Shown here one piece after another: positions 44,484-52,658 of a stretch of 64,000 nucleotides of DNA (its first letter is position 1; every line of letters begins with the position of its first letter). The notes under the pieces were generated by a model. The model searched no databases and was not told the DNA's origin. It worked only from the letters and a program-made list of their open reading frames with translations. Where the stretch lies: contig NZ_FVZL01000017.1 in assembly GCF_900168295.1 (NCBI RefSeq), forward strand, positions 29,133 through 93,132. Direction: 5' to 3'. The stretch comes from Arthrobacter sp. P2b (GTDB taxonomy: Bacteria > Actinomycetota > Actinomycetes > Actinomycetales > Micrococcaceae). A program made the translations under genes and the position numbers.

Positions 44484-44745
44484 ATTCTTCCTCTACTCCT
44501 TCGTCGTGTAAGACGTCGGCGCTGACGCCTTACTTCAATTCAGCGACTTGGTCTGTGGACCAGACAAGTACGAAAGCTGTACTGCCCCCCCGATACTGGG
44601 CACACTGGAACCCCGCTCAGGCCATGTGTCATCGAGGACTGGAACCGCCGAACCACTTATTTCCCATCGAGGATTTGGAGGGCCACGGGACGAAACCATG
44701 CGTCCGCGTTTGCGTCCTATACCCACCTCAGACTGTCCGCTTCAC

Positions 44746-44774
44746 TTGACGCAGATACCCCTAGGGGGTATAAA
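44746..44774 (+). promoter_or_regulatory. Exporter promoter: TTGACG-N17-TATAAA
   Basis: A near-consensus sigma-70 promoter: -35 TTGACG at 44746-44751, -10 TATAAA at 44769-44774, spacer 17 bp. The start codon follows at 44856. The spacer contains a CsoR-type operator, so repression is expected to be tight. Confidence 0.75.
44755..44771. promoter_or_regulatory. CsoR-type operator, copy 1 (promoter spacer)
   Basis: ATACCCCTAGGGGGTAT, a G/C-tract dyad with AT ends, matches the operator form of CsoR/RcnR/FrmR-family repressors. It lies between the -35 and -10 of the exporter promoter. Confidence 0.7.
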
Positions 44775-44788
44775 TTTGGATAGAACCG

Positions 44789-44805
44789 ATACCCCTAGGG
44801 GGTAC
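44789..44805. promoter_or_regulatory. CsoR-type operator, copy 2
   Basis: ATACCCCTAGGGGGTAC, identical to copy 1 except the last base, 34 bp downstream of it and just after the expected transcription start. No CsoR-family gene was seen in the window. Confidence 0.65.
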
Positions 44806-44855
44806 CGGTACGAAGTGACAAGTGGATAAGTTCCCACCGGAACGTAGGAGACGAA

Positions 44856-46298
44856 TTGACACCCAAAACAGGACGGCAAAGCGGTTTGATACCCCTGCTG
44901 GTCATCGCAACCACGCAGCTAATGCTGGTGCTGGATGACTCGATCGTGAACATTGCACTACCCAGCATCCAGCGGGACCTGGGCGTGGGAGCCCTTCACC
45001 TGCCATGGGTTGTCAACGCCTATATCCTGGCGTTTGGCGCATTGCTCCTGCTGGGTGGCCGCATCGGCGACCTGTGGGGGCGGCGTCGCACCTTGCAGCT
45101 CGGCATCGCAATCTTCGTACTCGCCTCCTTGGCCGGAGGACTCGGGCAGAGCACAGAAGTGCTCGTCATCGCCAGGGCCGCCCAGGGTTTGGGTGCAGCC
45201 ATGGCAGCCCCTAACGCACTGGCGCTGATTTCGACTACGTTCCAGGACCGTAAGATGCGCGACAGGGCCTTGTCCCTCTATGGGGGGATGTCCGCCCTCG
45301 GCATCGTCATAGGCCTGCTTCTTGGAGGCGTTCTGACAGACACTCTGGGCTGGCGCTGGGTGTTTTTCATTAACATCCCCATCGGCCTGTTCGTTCTCCT
45401 GGGCAGCCGGGCCCTCCCGACCAAGGGTGGCCATCAGGGACAGCTCGGCATCCTCGGTGCCGTTCTGGGCACCAGTGGAATGGTTGCGCTCGTGTACGCG
45501 ATTACACGTTTCGGTGAGGCCGGCTTCACTGACCCGGCTGCACTGGTCCTCTTCGGCGCTTCCGCGCTCCTGCTCCTGGTATTCACGCTCACCCAGGCGC
45601 GCAGCAAAAACCCTCTGGTGCCCCTAAGCCTCTTCAGAGACCGCAACCGTACCGGCGCCTACGCCACCATGCTCCTGCTCGCCATTGGCCCGATGGGCAC
45701 TTTCTATGTCATCACCCTCTACCTCCAGCAGGTCCAGCAATTCAGCCCGCTCCAGACCGGTGCCGCCTGGCTGCCGTTCGCTGCCGGACTCATACTGGGC
45801 GCCGGTAGTGCCCCGAAGCTTCTGCTGAAGATAGCACCGCGTGTCGTCGCTGCAACGGGGGCACTCCTCAGCGCCGTCGCTGCGCTCTGGTTTTCCACCA
45901 TCGCCGAGGACGCCAGCTACTGGCTCCACCTGGCACCGGCCATGTTCGTACTCGCCCTCGGATTCGGCCTGGGCGTCATAGCGCTCACACAGGCCGCCGT
46001 TTACCACGTCGACCAGGACAAGGCAGGGATCGCCTCGGCGCTGCTCAACTCAGCCCAGCAGATCGGCGTCGCTCTCGGTCTAGCCGTGCTGGCCGCTGTC
46101 GCGGCCACCATCTCAGCGCCGCACGAACGCGCGGGCGTCAGCCCCGGGGCAGCTCTCACGGCGGGATACAGTACAGCGTTGCTAGTCGCCGCCGCTATTC
46201 TCGTCATCGCTGGCGTACTGGCCCTAACAACGCTCAGTGGACACCCAACACCCGAAGCCCAAAACTCCGACACAAGCACTGACGAACTAACGGTCTGA
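44856..46298 (+). CDS. MFS drug/metabolite exporter, DHA2 (EmrB/QacA) family
   Basis: 480 residues from TTG 44856 with TAGGAG upstream. About 14 transmembrane helices. Motifs: LDDSIVNIALPSIQRDLG in helix 1, GGRIGDLWGRRRTLQ (motif A), MSALGIVIGLLLGGVLTDTLGWRWVFFINIPIG (motif C region). Members export toxic compounds in exchange for protons. The promoter carries two CsoR-type operators, so induction by a metal, sulfur species or aldehyde sensed by a chromosomal or plasmid CsoR/FrmR protein is likely. The gene ends in a strong terminator. Confidence 0.93.
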   Translation: MTPKTGRQSGLIPLLVIATTQLMLVLDDSIVNIALPSIQRDLGVGALHLPWVVNAYILAFGALLLLGGRIGDLWGRRRTLQLGIAIFVLASLAGGLGQSTEVLVIARAAQGLGAAMAAPNALALISTTFQDRKMRDRALSLYGGMSALGIVIGLLLGGVLTDTLGWRWVFFINIPIGLFVLLGSRALPTKGGHQGQLGILGAVLGTSGMVALVYAITRFGEAGFTDPAALVLFGASALLLLVFTLTQARSKNPLVPLSLFRDRNRTGAYATMLLLAIGPMGTFYVITLYLQQVQQFSPLQTGAAWLPFAAGLILGAGSAPKLLLKIAPRVVAATGALLSAVAALWFSTIAEDASYWLHLAPAMFVLALGFGLGVIALTQAAVYHVDQDKAGIASALLNSAQQIGVALGLAVLAAVAATISAPHERAGVSPGAALTAGYSTALLVAAAILVIAGVLALTTLSGHPTPEAQNSDTSTDELTV

Positions 46299-46326
46299 GT
46301 GCCGCTTTCTCTACATAACAGCCTTT

Positions 46327-46362
46327 AGCAGGCGCTGGCGTTTTCGAACGCCAGCGCCTGCT
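46327..46362. terminator. Strong hairpin terminator after the exporter gene
   Basis: A perfect 16-bp stem, AGCAGGCGCTGGCGTT (46327-46342) with AACGCCAGCGCCTGCT (46347-46362), around a TTCG loop, 29 bp after the exporter stop. Confidence 0.85.
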
Positions 46363-46413
46363 CGCTTGTCTGGGCACCTCTGCCACCGAGCATCAAACGC
46401 CGATAATAAAGAT

Positions 46414-46443
46414 TATGTCAAGTTGTCAGTTTGACAGGACATA
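46414..46443. promoter_or_regulatory. Nested dyads in a gene-free stretch
   Basis: TATGTC (46414) ... GACATA (46438) surrounds TGTCA-GTT-TGACA (46424-46436). The 46363-46675 stretch has no gene and lies between a terminator and the 3' end of a minus-strand gene. An orphan operator or the remnant of a lost promoter. Confidence 0.3.
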
Positions 46444-46675
46444 GACCATCGGTTAATTCAGAATATCAAATCACGCTAAATAAGCGGTAGACGCAGACAA
46501 TGGTCTACTCCGGCGTCAAGTCCCCATGCCGGCTCTCTGCCGCAATGGGTTACCGCGTCAACCCTCGGGGGCTGTCGTGGCGAGGCGATAGCCGGTAGCG
46601 GACTCCCACGCTGGACGGTTTGCAACCCAGGTGGCGTGCCGGGAGATTTTCACCTCTATGCCCGCAGCAGGGTCA

Positions 46676-47467
46676 TCAGTCGACGGTGGGGTCGTCTTCG
46701 AGCTCCCGAACATGCGGGGGTTTGGAAAGGGTGAGCCCTTGACTCTGTTCTTGGCCGTCCTCGTTGCGCCAACTCAGTTTCAGTACAGGTTGTCCTCCCC
46801 AGCGTCGGACACTACGGGGTAGGACTTCGGAACTGCGCGACTCACCCGGACCAACTTCTTCCCAATAAGTTTCGCCTTGGGGAGCGCCTATGTTGTTGCC
46901 TGCGTCCAGCAAGACGTGGAAGGCGGCGCCAGGTCCAATATTGGTCAGGACAATATTGCTTGGGTTGAGGCCGCTGCCCCCGGCCCAATGCACTTTACAG
47001 GTCCAACGCGCGGGGAGTTTAGGCTTGTGCGATCGGCTCGCTTCGTACCCGTTGGCCTCACACCACGCTTTGAATTCTTCTTCGCCCAGATCGTCCAATG
47101 TCCTTGTCGTCGATCGGAACGAGCGGAACTTGGACTTCACATCGTCCAACTGCTGCACCGCGACCTCCCTGGCCTTCTGGTGCGCGGTCGCCTCTTCCTC
47201 GGCTGCTTGTAGCCGCTGTTCAAGGTCCGGGATGGTATCTACCGGTGTTTTGAGCCTGTTCCACCTGTCCGTGACGAACGAACCAAGGCGCTTGAAGACT
47301 GTCCCGATCTTCGCCCGCTTGATGACAGCAACAAAACCCAGGATCAGAGTGACCGACAGCGTCGCTGCAATTGCCGTGACGTAGTCCTTGGCGTCGAACA
47401 AACTGGGCACGCTGCTGTTGAAAGAAGGGTGAGGTGTGGGCGTCGCCTGAGTCAGCCGGTGGATCAT
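46676..47467 (-). CDS. Membrane-anchored coiled-coil protein of unknown function
   Basis: 263 residues from ATG 47467; a longer frame to 47656 would overlap the antitoxin promoter. One transmembrane helix near residues 27-48 (YVTAIAATLSVTLILGFVAVI), a coiled coil at about 78-115 (PDLEQRLQAAEEEATAHQKAREVAVQQLDDVKSKF), and a C-terminal beta-rich domain (SNIVLTNIGPGAAFHVLLDAG, LSWRNEDGQEQ) that recalls immunoglobulin-like folds. The family is unknown. It is divergent from the toxin-antitoxin operon. Confidence 0.65.
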   Translation of the reverse strand: MIHRLTQATPTPHPSFNSSVPSLFDAKDYVTAIAATLSVTLILGFVAVIKRAKIGTVFKRLGSFVTDRWNRLKTPVDTIPDLEQRLQAAEEEATAHQKAREVAVQQLDDVKSKFRSFRSTTRTLDDLGEEEFKAWCEANGYEASRSHKPKLPARWTCKVHWAGGSGLNPSNIVLTNIGPGAAFHVLLDAGNNIGAPQGETYWEEVGPGESRSSEVLPRSVRRWGGQPVLKLSWRNEDGQEQSQGLTLSKPPHVRELEDDPTVD

Positions 47468-47600
47468 GTGCACGAAGCTAAAGCCTACCGGTGGCCCGAG
47501 CTTCGCTCCGCGTAGTCGCGCCGTCAACCAGGGAGCTGCCCGGCCTTTCCATCGGAAAGTACGTTGATAGTCCAGACGATAGGCGCAACCTGTTTTTATG

Positions 47601-47640
47601 TTGCTTTTCAGTTGCTTTAGGCTTGCAGTGCGGGGATAAT
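47601..47640 (+). promoter_or_regulatory. Toxin-antitoxin promoter with three 11-bp-phased TTGC repeats
   Basis: TTGCTTT at 47601, TTGCTTT at 47612 and TTGCAGT at 47623 are spaced exactly 11 bp. The second supplies a -35 (TTGCTT, 47612-47617), 17 bp before -10 GATAAT (47635-47640). The start would fall at or within a base of the ATG at 47647, implying a leaderless mRNA. The repeats are the probable antitoxin operator. Confidence 0.6.
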
Positions 47641-47646
47641 GGAGAC

Positions 47647-48027
47647 ATGGAAGCAACGACCCGTCATGACATTCATTTGGGTACGACGCGGATGAATATC
47701 CACGACCTTGTGCGCGAGCTCAATGAAAATCTGGGCACGACGGTCGTCCAGACCATGGCCGGGGTGAAGGACCGCACGTCCCCGTTCCGCTGGGCGAAGC
47801 CTGACGGTCCGGAGCCCCGCCCCGAGGTCGAATCCCGCCTGCGCCTCGGCCATCGCGTCTGGAAAACGCTTGAACTTGCCGAAGGCAAGCATGTGGCGTT
47901 GGCTTGGCTGATGGGCGCCAACCCGCGCCTCGACGAGGAACTTCCCGTCCTTTACATCCAGCAGCAGCGTTCCCGCGAGGTTTTAGGAGCTGCCGAAGCG
48001 TTCGTGAATGACACTTTCGCCGCATGA
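47647..48027 (+). CDS. Xre/MbcA/ParS-type antitoxin
   Basis: 126 residues from ATG 47647. A helical N-terminal part (IHDLVRELNENLGTTVVQTMAGVKD) and a C-terminal toxin-binding region (RLGHRVWKTLELAEGKHVALAWLMGANPRLDE, EVLGAAEAFVNDTFAA) match the Xre-like antitoxins of RES toxins. Its stop overlaps the toxin ATG by 4 bp. The promoter repeats upstream fit autoregulation. The size is in the family range. Confidence 0.8.
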   Translation: MEATTRHDIHLGTTRMNIHDLVRELNENLGTTVVQTMAGVKDRTSPFRWAKPDGPEPRPEVESRLRLGHRVWKTLELAEGKHVALAWLMGANPRLDEELPVLYIQQQRSREVLGAAEAFVNDTFAA

Positions 48028-48833
48028 GCACGACCGCCAAGGTGCGCCAGTGCGACTTGACGGGGCTGACCCTTCTTGGGGCCGCAGGCGAGATTTCGTT
48101 CAGGGTGGCGAAGGACCGCTACGGCGCGTTGTCGGTCAGGAAGAATTCCATCGTTGGCCCGATGCCGATTGGTACAGCCGCAGGCAGCGATTCCCGGGGC
48201 CGATACGACAGCATAGGCTCGACGGTCTATCTCGCTGACTCCCGTCAGTGCGCCTATGCCGAGGTGTTGCTCGGCTTCCGGCAGCAGCGCGCGTCCGTGG
48301 CCAAGGCCGCGGAATCCATCGGGTGGATGGTCGAGGACTACATCACCAGTGTCCGTGCCCAGGCCGAGGAGAACGGGATTGACGTCCCATGGGCCATATC
48401 CGTGGACTGGCAAATGGACCGTTCGATTTACGAAATTCGCCTCCCTGGTCAGGGGTGGTGGGTTCAGATAGATGACGCTGTCACCCTCCGCGCCCTTGAA
48501 GCCCTCACACCAACCACGGCGGGGCTGATCGAACGCCTGCAGCTCCTCACGGCCGGCACCCTCACCGGAGACGACCGTGATCTTACGACACTCCTTGCCC
48601 ACGTCATCCGTGGCACGGTGTTGGACGATGGCTCAGAACCGCTGGGTATCAGCTACCCATCAAAAACACTGACTGGAAGGTGCTGGGCCTACTGGGACCG
48701 GCGGGCTGACGAGGGCCTCTCCCCCAGCCGTAACGGACTGCTGCAGCTGACCTCCGAAAATGTCGGACCGGACCCTGAATTCCACCGTGTAGCCGAACTG
48801 TACGGTCTACCGGTCCTAGGAGCTCGCCGGTGA
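48024..48833 (+). CDS. RES-domain toxin
   Basis: 269 residues. RES family features: the conserved Arg-Tyr region RYDSIGSTVYLADSRQCAYAEVLLGF, the late ISYPSK segment with Ser, and ALEALTP/WVQIDD in the middle. RES toxins such as MbcT act on NAD+ and stop growth unless bound by the antitoxin. Coupled by ATGA to the antitoxin gene. Such pairs stabilise plasmids after segregation; this one sits between the accessory region and the KfrA/mobilisation backbone. Confidence 0.85.
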   Translation: MSTTAKVRQCDLTGLTLLGAAGEISFRVAKDRYGALSVRKNSIVGPMPIGTAAGSDSRGRYDSIGSTVYLADSRQCAYAEVLLGFRQQRASVAKAAESIGWMVEDYITSVRAQAEENGIDVPWAISVDWQMDRSIYEIRLPGQGWWVQIDDAVTLRALEALTPTTAGLIERLQLLTAGTLTGDDRDLTTLLAHVIRGTVLDDGSEPLGISYPSKTLTGRCWAYWDRRADEGLSPSRNGLLQLTSENVGPDPEFHRVAELYGLPVLGARR

Positions 48834-48931
48834 AATCAAGGAAATCTTCCGAGCGGCCGCCCGACAGGCGCCCACCGTCCTCTGGCGGCTGCACGACTGC
48901 CGGCCGTTGGCAAAGGGCCCCGACTAGAGGA

Positions 48932-49528
48932 TCAGGCATCAGGTTCTTCGGCACTTTGAGTCTGCTCGGGGGTGATGCGCTGTAGCAGCGCGTCATGGGC
49001 TTCCTGGAGCGCGTCTGCTCGGGCCTGCGCGGCGGCCGCCCGAGTCGCTGCTGCCGCAGCTTCGGCCATTGCTTCCTGGCCTGCTATGCGGGCCTGCTCT
49101 AACTGCTCGGCAATGGTGGTTAGCTGGCGTTCCAGCTCCTCAATTTTGGCCACCAGCCCGGAGACAGCGGACTCCTTTTCGGCCGTCACTTTGTCGAGGT
49201 CGGCAACAAGCTCCGCGACCTCTTCATTCAACTCCTTTTTCTCCCGGGCCCAGAGCTCGCCGGCGGCGGCGTGGCGCTCGTTCGCAAGGGCGGACGCTTC
49301 CGCCCAGACAGCCCCGGCCAGACGCGCCGCCTGCTCGAGGATGGCCGGCGGGGTCGCCGCGACCTGACCTCCTGCGGACTGCTTCTCCTCGGCCCATTCC
49401 TTCAGATAGCGGGTGGCGTCGGCGTTACTAACGCCCGCAGCAGATCGAACAGTGGACACGGTGGGGCGCCGCTCGGCGCTGATCTGCTCGGCAGCAGCAA
49501 AAACCCGGTCTCGAGCAGTCGAGCTCAT
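48932..49528 (-). CDS. KfrA-like plasmid DNA-binding coiled-coil protein
   Basis: 198 residues from ATG 49528 (GGGGAA upstream); the open frame extends further but without a plausible start. N-terminal KfrA-type HTH (ARDRVFAAAEQISAERRPTVSTVRSAAGVSNADATRYLKEWAEEK), then a long alpha-helical coiled coil rich in Ala, Glu and Gln up to about residue 185. KfrA proteins bind their own promoter and help plasmid stability. An unusual trinucleotide dyad lies directly upstream. Confidence 0.85.
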   Translation of the reverse strand: MSSTARDRVFAAAEQISAERRPTVSTVRSAAGVSNADATRYLKEWAEEKQSAGGQVAATPPAILEQAARLAGAVWAEASALANERHAAAGELWAREKKELNEEVAELVADLDKVTAEKESAVSGLVAKIEELERQLTTIAEQLEQARIAGQEAMAEAAAAATRAAAAQARADALQEAHDALLQRITPEQTQSAEEPDA

Positions 49529-49545
49529 TCGAAATTCCCCAAAAA

Positions 49546-49583
49546 GTAGTAGTAGTAGTAACCAAACTACTCCTACTACTACT
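49546..49583. promoter_or_regulatory. AGT/ACT trinucleotide dyad (putative KfrA operator)
   Basis: Five AGT units (49546-49560) face six ACT-type units (49566-49583) across a short centre, giving a long imperfect inverted repeat just upstream of the KfrA-like start. KfrA is known to bind a long dyad in its own promoter. The rest of 49584-49955 holds no gene. Confidence 0.55.
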
Positions 49584-49955
49584 GGCCGGCAATACCACGC
49601 CGTCCCCGGCTCGCGGCGCCCGGCCTGTGTCGAGGGGCCAGGGCTGGGGACGGCGTTGCGGGATCCCCCCGGAACCACTGCTGCCACCCCCAACATTCAG
49701 GACGTGGAGGGGCGAGGATCTGCAGCACCATAGGCCCCCGGCGCTGCTCCGCTTTCGGCCTCCTCGGCCCTCCCATGCCACAACGGCCTGAGTAACGGCT
49801 CAGTAACGGTGTCGTCCCTACTTTTGTTGATCAGAAGATTGTCCTCCCGCGCGCCGGCGTTGGCTCGTCACACTGCCTGGTCCGTAGTGGACCTATACCC
49901 CGGACTGGTACCGGCCTGACCATGTCCGCGACATGAGGAAGGTGGCCAGAACGCT

Positions 49956-51464
49956 ATGACTCCGGAGATAGGGACGTCCATGCAGGTGACCCCGGAACGA
50001 TCGGCGCGTAGCCAGATTTCGCTGTTCTTCGTGGGCGTCATCCTCTGCATCCTCAGCGTGTACACACTGTCCGTGCTGGGCACGCCCGATCCGATCATCG
50101 GCGTGATTGCCGGTGCCGTGCTGCCTGTGCCCCTCACAATTGGTGACGCCCTGCGGCCCCGCAAAAAAGACGATGAGCTGTATGAGGCGGGAGCGGCGGG
50201 CGGTTACGTGCGTCCCACAGTCCTCGTCGTGACCGTCGCGGCGGGTGCGCTCTTCGCGTTCCGTTCGGCCCTGGACACCATCGTCAGCGGATTGGCATTC
50301 GGCTTTTACATCGCCGGCGGCGATTTCGGCCTGGATCAGGTTTCCGTGCAGCTCGGATATTTCTGGTTCTCGGTGATCCCACTCTGCTTCGGCACCTACT
50401 TCCTGCTCCGGTGGACCGCGCGCCACCTGCGTTCCCGAGAGCACCTGTGGGCCCTGGGGATCATCCTGTTGTGTGATGCAATATCGGCAGTCTGGTTGGT
50501 ATCCAGCGGCACCTTCGCGATGCGTCAGCTTCTGGTAATCCAATTCGTCGCATTGATCTGTCAGCTCAGTGTGGGTATGTGGGCGGCAGAGGCGGGCCGA
50601 CGAAGCCGATTGTCCTTCGCCGCGGCCGCCCAGGTGCGTCGCCTTTCCGCTATACAACAGGAGGCGATCGTTGACCTGCTGGTGGACGACGTGCGTAGCG
50701 GGAATCGGGGCGCACCCTTGGGCCGGAGACACGTGCCGGCGCGCCAGGCGCCTACACCGTTCGGGAAATCCCTGGGTGGCATCGGACTTGGAGTCCTACT
50801 GGCCGTCGCCACCAGTCTGATCCTTCTCGGGTCCGGCGTACCCGAGCCGCTCGCCACCGCGATGGGTGGTACCGCCGGACTCATCCCGTCAGCCTTCGCC
50901 CTGGCACTGGCCGGATCCGGCAACGCACGCGACGCTGAAATCCGTGCCATCGCTGATGACCGTCCCACCCGTCCGGTGCTTCTAACAGTGTTCGTGACGA
51001 TGCTGGCACTCATCACCGTCAAGAACGCCATCCTCGTCGTATCTTTCTATGCCACTGTTGGTTGGGTCCTTCACCTGAACATCAGTGAAGAGAGCAGCAT
51101 ACTAATCCTGCAATTACGGTACTTCCTGCTGGCGGTGCCGCTCTTTTTGGCGGTGGGCTACGTCATCATCCGTTCCGCAGCCCACCGCCTCGGCCATGGC
51201 GCTCTCCGCTGGTCACTGGTCGCCGTTCTATCGGCGGCGGCCATCCACTTCGCCGGGCGACGCGGGACTGGGGAGATGACTTTCTGGACGGCCCTCGAAC
51301 TCGTCGAGTTCGTGATCCTCGCGGTCCTCGCGGTTCGGGCAGTTCATGGTGCGCGCCGGACAGGGGTTCCCTTCGCCGTTCGCCACCTTGTCCGCCGGCT
51401 TTCTCCCCAGGATTCGGCGGCCGTCAACGTCCTCATCAAGGAGCACGTGCGGCAATCCCGGTAG
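49956..51464 (+). CDS. Polytopic membrane protein with internal duplication
   Basis: 502 residues, unrecognised. About ten transmembrane helices in two similar halves (roughly 20-250 and 265-500). Each half has a TPDP/VPEP turn, an RPT-V start of a long helix pair, an LGYFWFSVIPL/LRYFLLAVPLF helix, and ends in a cytoplasmic helix (VRRLSAIQQEAIVDLLVDDV versus VRRLSPQDSAAVNVLIKEHV). ATG 49980 is an alternative start. It is alone between the KfrA gene and the mobilisation region. Function unknown. Confidence 0.8.
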   Translation: MTPEIGTSMQVTPERSARSQISLFFVGVILCILSVYTLSVLGTPDPIIGVIAGAVLPVPLTIGDALRPRKKDDELYEAGAAGGYVRPTVLVVTVAAGALFAFRSALDTIVSGLAFGFYIAGGDFGLDQVSVQLGYFWFSVIPLCFGTYFLLRWTARHLRSREHLWALGIILLCDAISAVWLVSSGTFAMRQLLVIQFVALICQLSVGMWAAEAGRRSRLSFAAAAQVRRLSAIQQEAIVDLLVDDVRSGNRGAPLGRRHVPARQAPTPFGKSLGGIGLGVLLAVATSLILLGSGVPEPLATAMGGTAGLIPSAFALALAGSGNARDAEIRAIADDRPTRPVLLTVFVTMLALITVKNAILVVSFYATVGWVLHLNISEESSILILQLRYFLLAVPLFLAVGYVIIRSAAHRLGHGALRWSLVAVLSAAAIHFAGRRGTGEMTFWTALELVEFVILAVLAVRAVHGARRTGVPFAVRHLVRRLSPQDSAAVNVLIKEHVRQSR

Positions 51465-51492
51465 CGGTGCCGGACACCGGTCCTAATGAATT

Positions 51493-51520
51493 AGAGCCCC
51501 TCCGCTAATGCGGGGGCTCC
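51493..51520. terminator. Hairpin terminator after the duplicated membrane protein
   Basis: GAGCCCC (51494-51500) with GGGGCTC (51513-51519) and extra pairing inside forms a GC-rich hairpin 30 bp after the stop. Genes converge here, so it may act in both directions. Confidence 0.6.
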
Positions 51521-51699
51521 AATCCAGACGAGAATCCCGAAGCCCTTTCAGGGTCGTTGAATCTGCGGGTCCTCGGAGAGCGCTGGTGATACGTCCTCAC
51601 CGCCGCCGACCGTTGTCAGATCGGCCCCGAGGATCGGACGAAGTTCCCGGCACGAACGCTTACAAGCATCGCGCTCGGGTCAGGTAGCGAAGACGAAAT

Positions 51700-52641
51700 T
51701 TATCGGCTCATGCCTTTCTGTAGAGGCTTGGTCTGGCCGTTAACTCCGCGCGTTTTGCGGGCCTTTGCAGGCCTTGATCCCTTGCCTACGGCTGCGCTGG
51801 GCGGTGTGGCCTGGTCTTGATCGGCATTGAGCCGTGCTTCTACAGCCTCGTGGTCAGCAACCCCTTCGAGGCTGGCCACCAGTGCCTGGCGGCGTTCGGC
51901 GGAGTCGTATTTGCCTGCGGCTTCATTTTGCAGGTGCTCGGCGCGGGGGTTGTCGCGGGCGGCCGTCCAGTCTCTGACCAGGCCCCTTTCCATGTCCTTT
52001 TCGACGGCGACGCTGTCCGAGAAGTTGTGCCGCTGCTCCCAGTTATGTGCCTCGATGGGTTGTGTCTCTTTGAGCCAGGCCAGGGCTTCGTTCAGGTCCT
52101 CCTTTGAGGGTGCCTCAAGGGTCGCCGCCCTGTTCCTGTCTTCTCGGTCGGCTTGCGCCAGCAGCTGTGCAGCCTGGGCATTCTCGTCCCGGCCGGTAGT
52201 GCGTTCCGATTGGGCTTGGTCGCGGTCCTGTTCGGCCTTCGCTATGGCGGCAGCAACCGCTGTTTCGTCGGCGCCCAGGTTGTCTATGTCGAGGCCGTAG
52301 CGGCGTTGCACCTGGTCGCGGATTGTCTCGGCCGCGTCGCGCGCTGCAGGGTCGTGGTCCTTCCACGCGGTGGCGGCCTCGTGCACTCTTTCGACGTCGC
52401 GGCCGTTGGCTGTGTCCCACCAGCGGTTGTCCATGACCGGGGCGAGCTGGGCGCGGGCAGCAGCACGCTCGGCGTCGAACCGTGTCTGCAGTTCCCGGGC
52501 CTGTTGCTCCTCGACCGCCTGGGCCCGGCGCAGCTCCTGCTCGCGTGTCCTGGCCAGCTGCTCACCGAGCCGTCCGGCGACTGTCAATCCGACGCGGGAC
52601 ATTCCCTCGATGGCTTCCTCGATGCCGTCAGATTCACTCAT
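51700..52641 (-). CDS. Mobilisation accessory protein (unknown family)
   Basis: 313 residues, highly charged and mostly helical. Repeated Ala/Glu/Gln/Arg stretches (RTREQELRRAQAVEEQQARELQTRFDAERAAARAQL; DREDRNRAATLEAPSKEDLNEALAWLKE) predict coiled coils. It follows the relaxase gene by 17 bp on the same strand. Proteins of this type accompany relaxases in actinobacterial plasmids, but no enzymatic domain is visible. A structural or relaxosome role is inferred. Confidence 0.7.
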   Translation of the reverse strand: MSESDGIEEAIEGMSRVGLTVAGRLGEQLARTREQELRRAQAVEEQQARELQTRFDAERAAARAQLAPVMDNRWWDTANGRDVERVHEAATAWKDHDPAARDAAETIRDQVQRRYGLDIDNLGADETAVAAAIAKAEQDRDQAQSERTTGRDENAQAAQLLAQADREDRNRAATLEAPSKEDLNEALAWLKETQPIEAHNWEQRHNFSDSVAVEKDMERGLVRDWTAARDNPRAEHLQNEAAGKYDSAERRQALVASLEGVADHEAVEARLNADQDQATPPSAAVGKGSRPAKARKTRGVNGQTKPLQKGMSR

Positions 52642-52658
52642 GGTTGCCCCTCCTGGTG

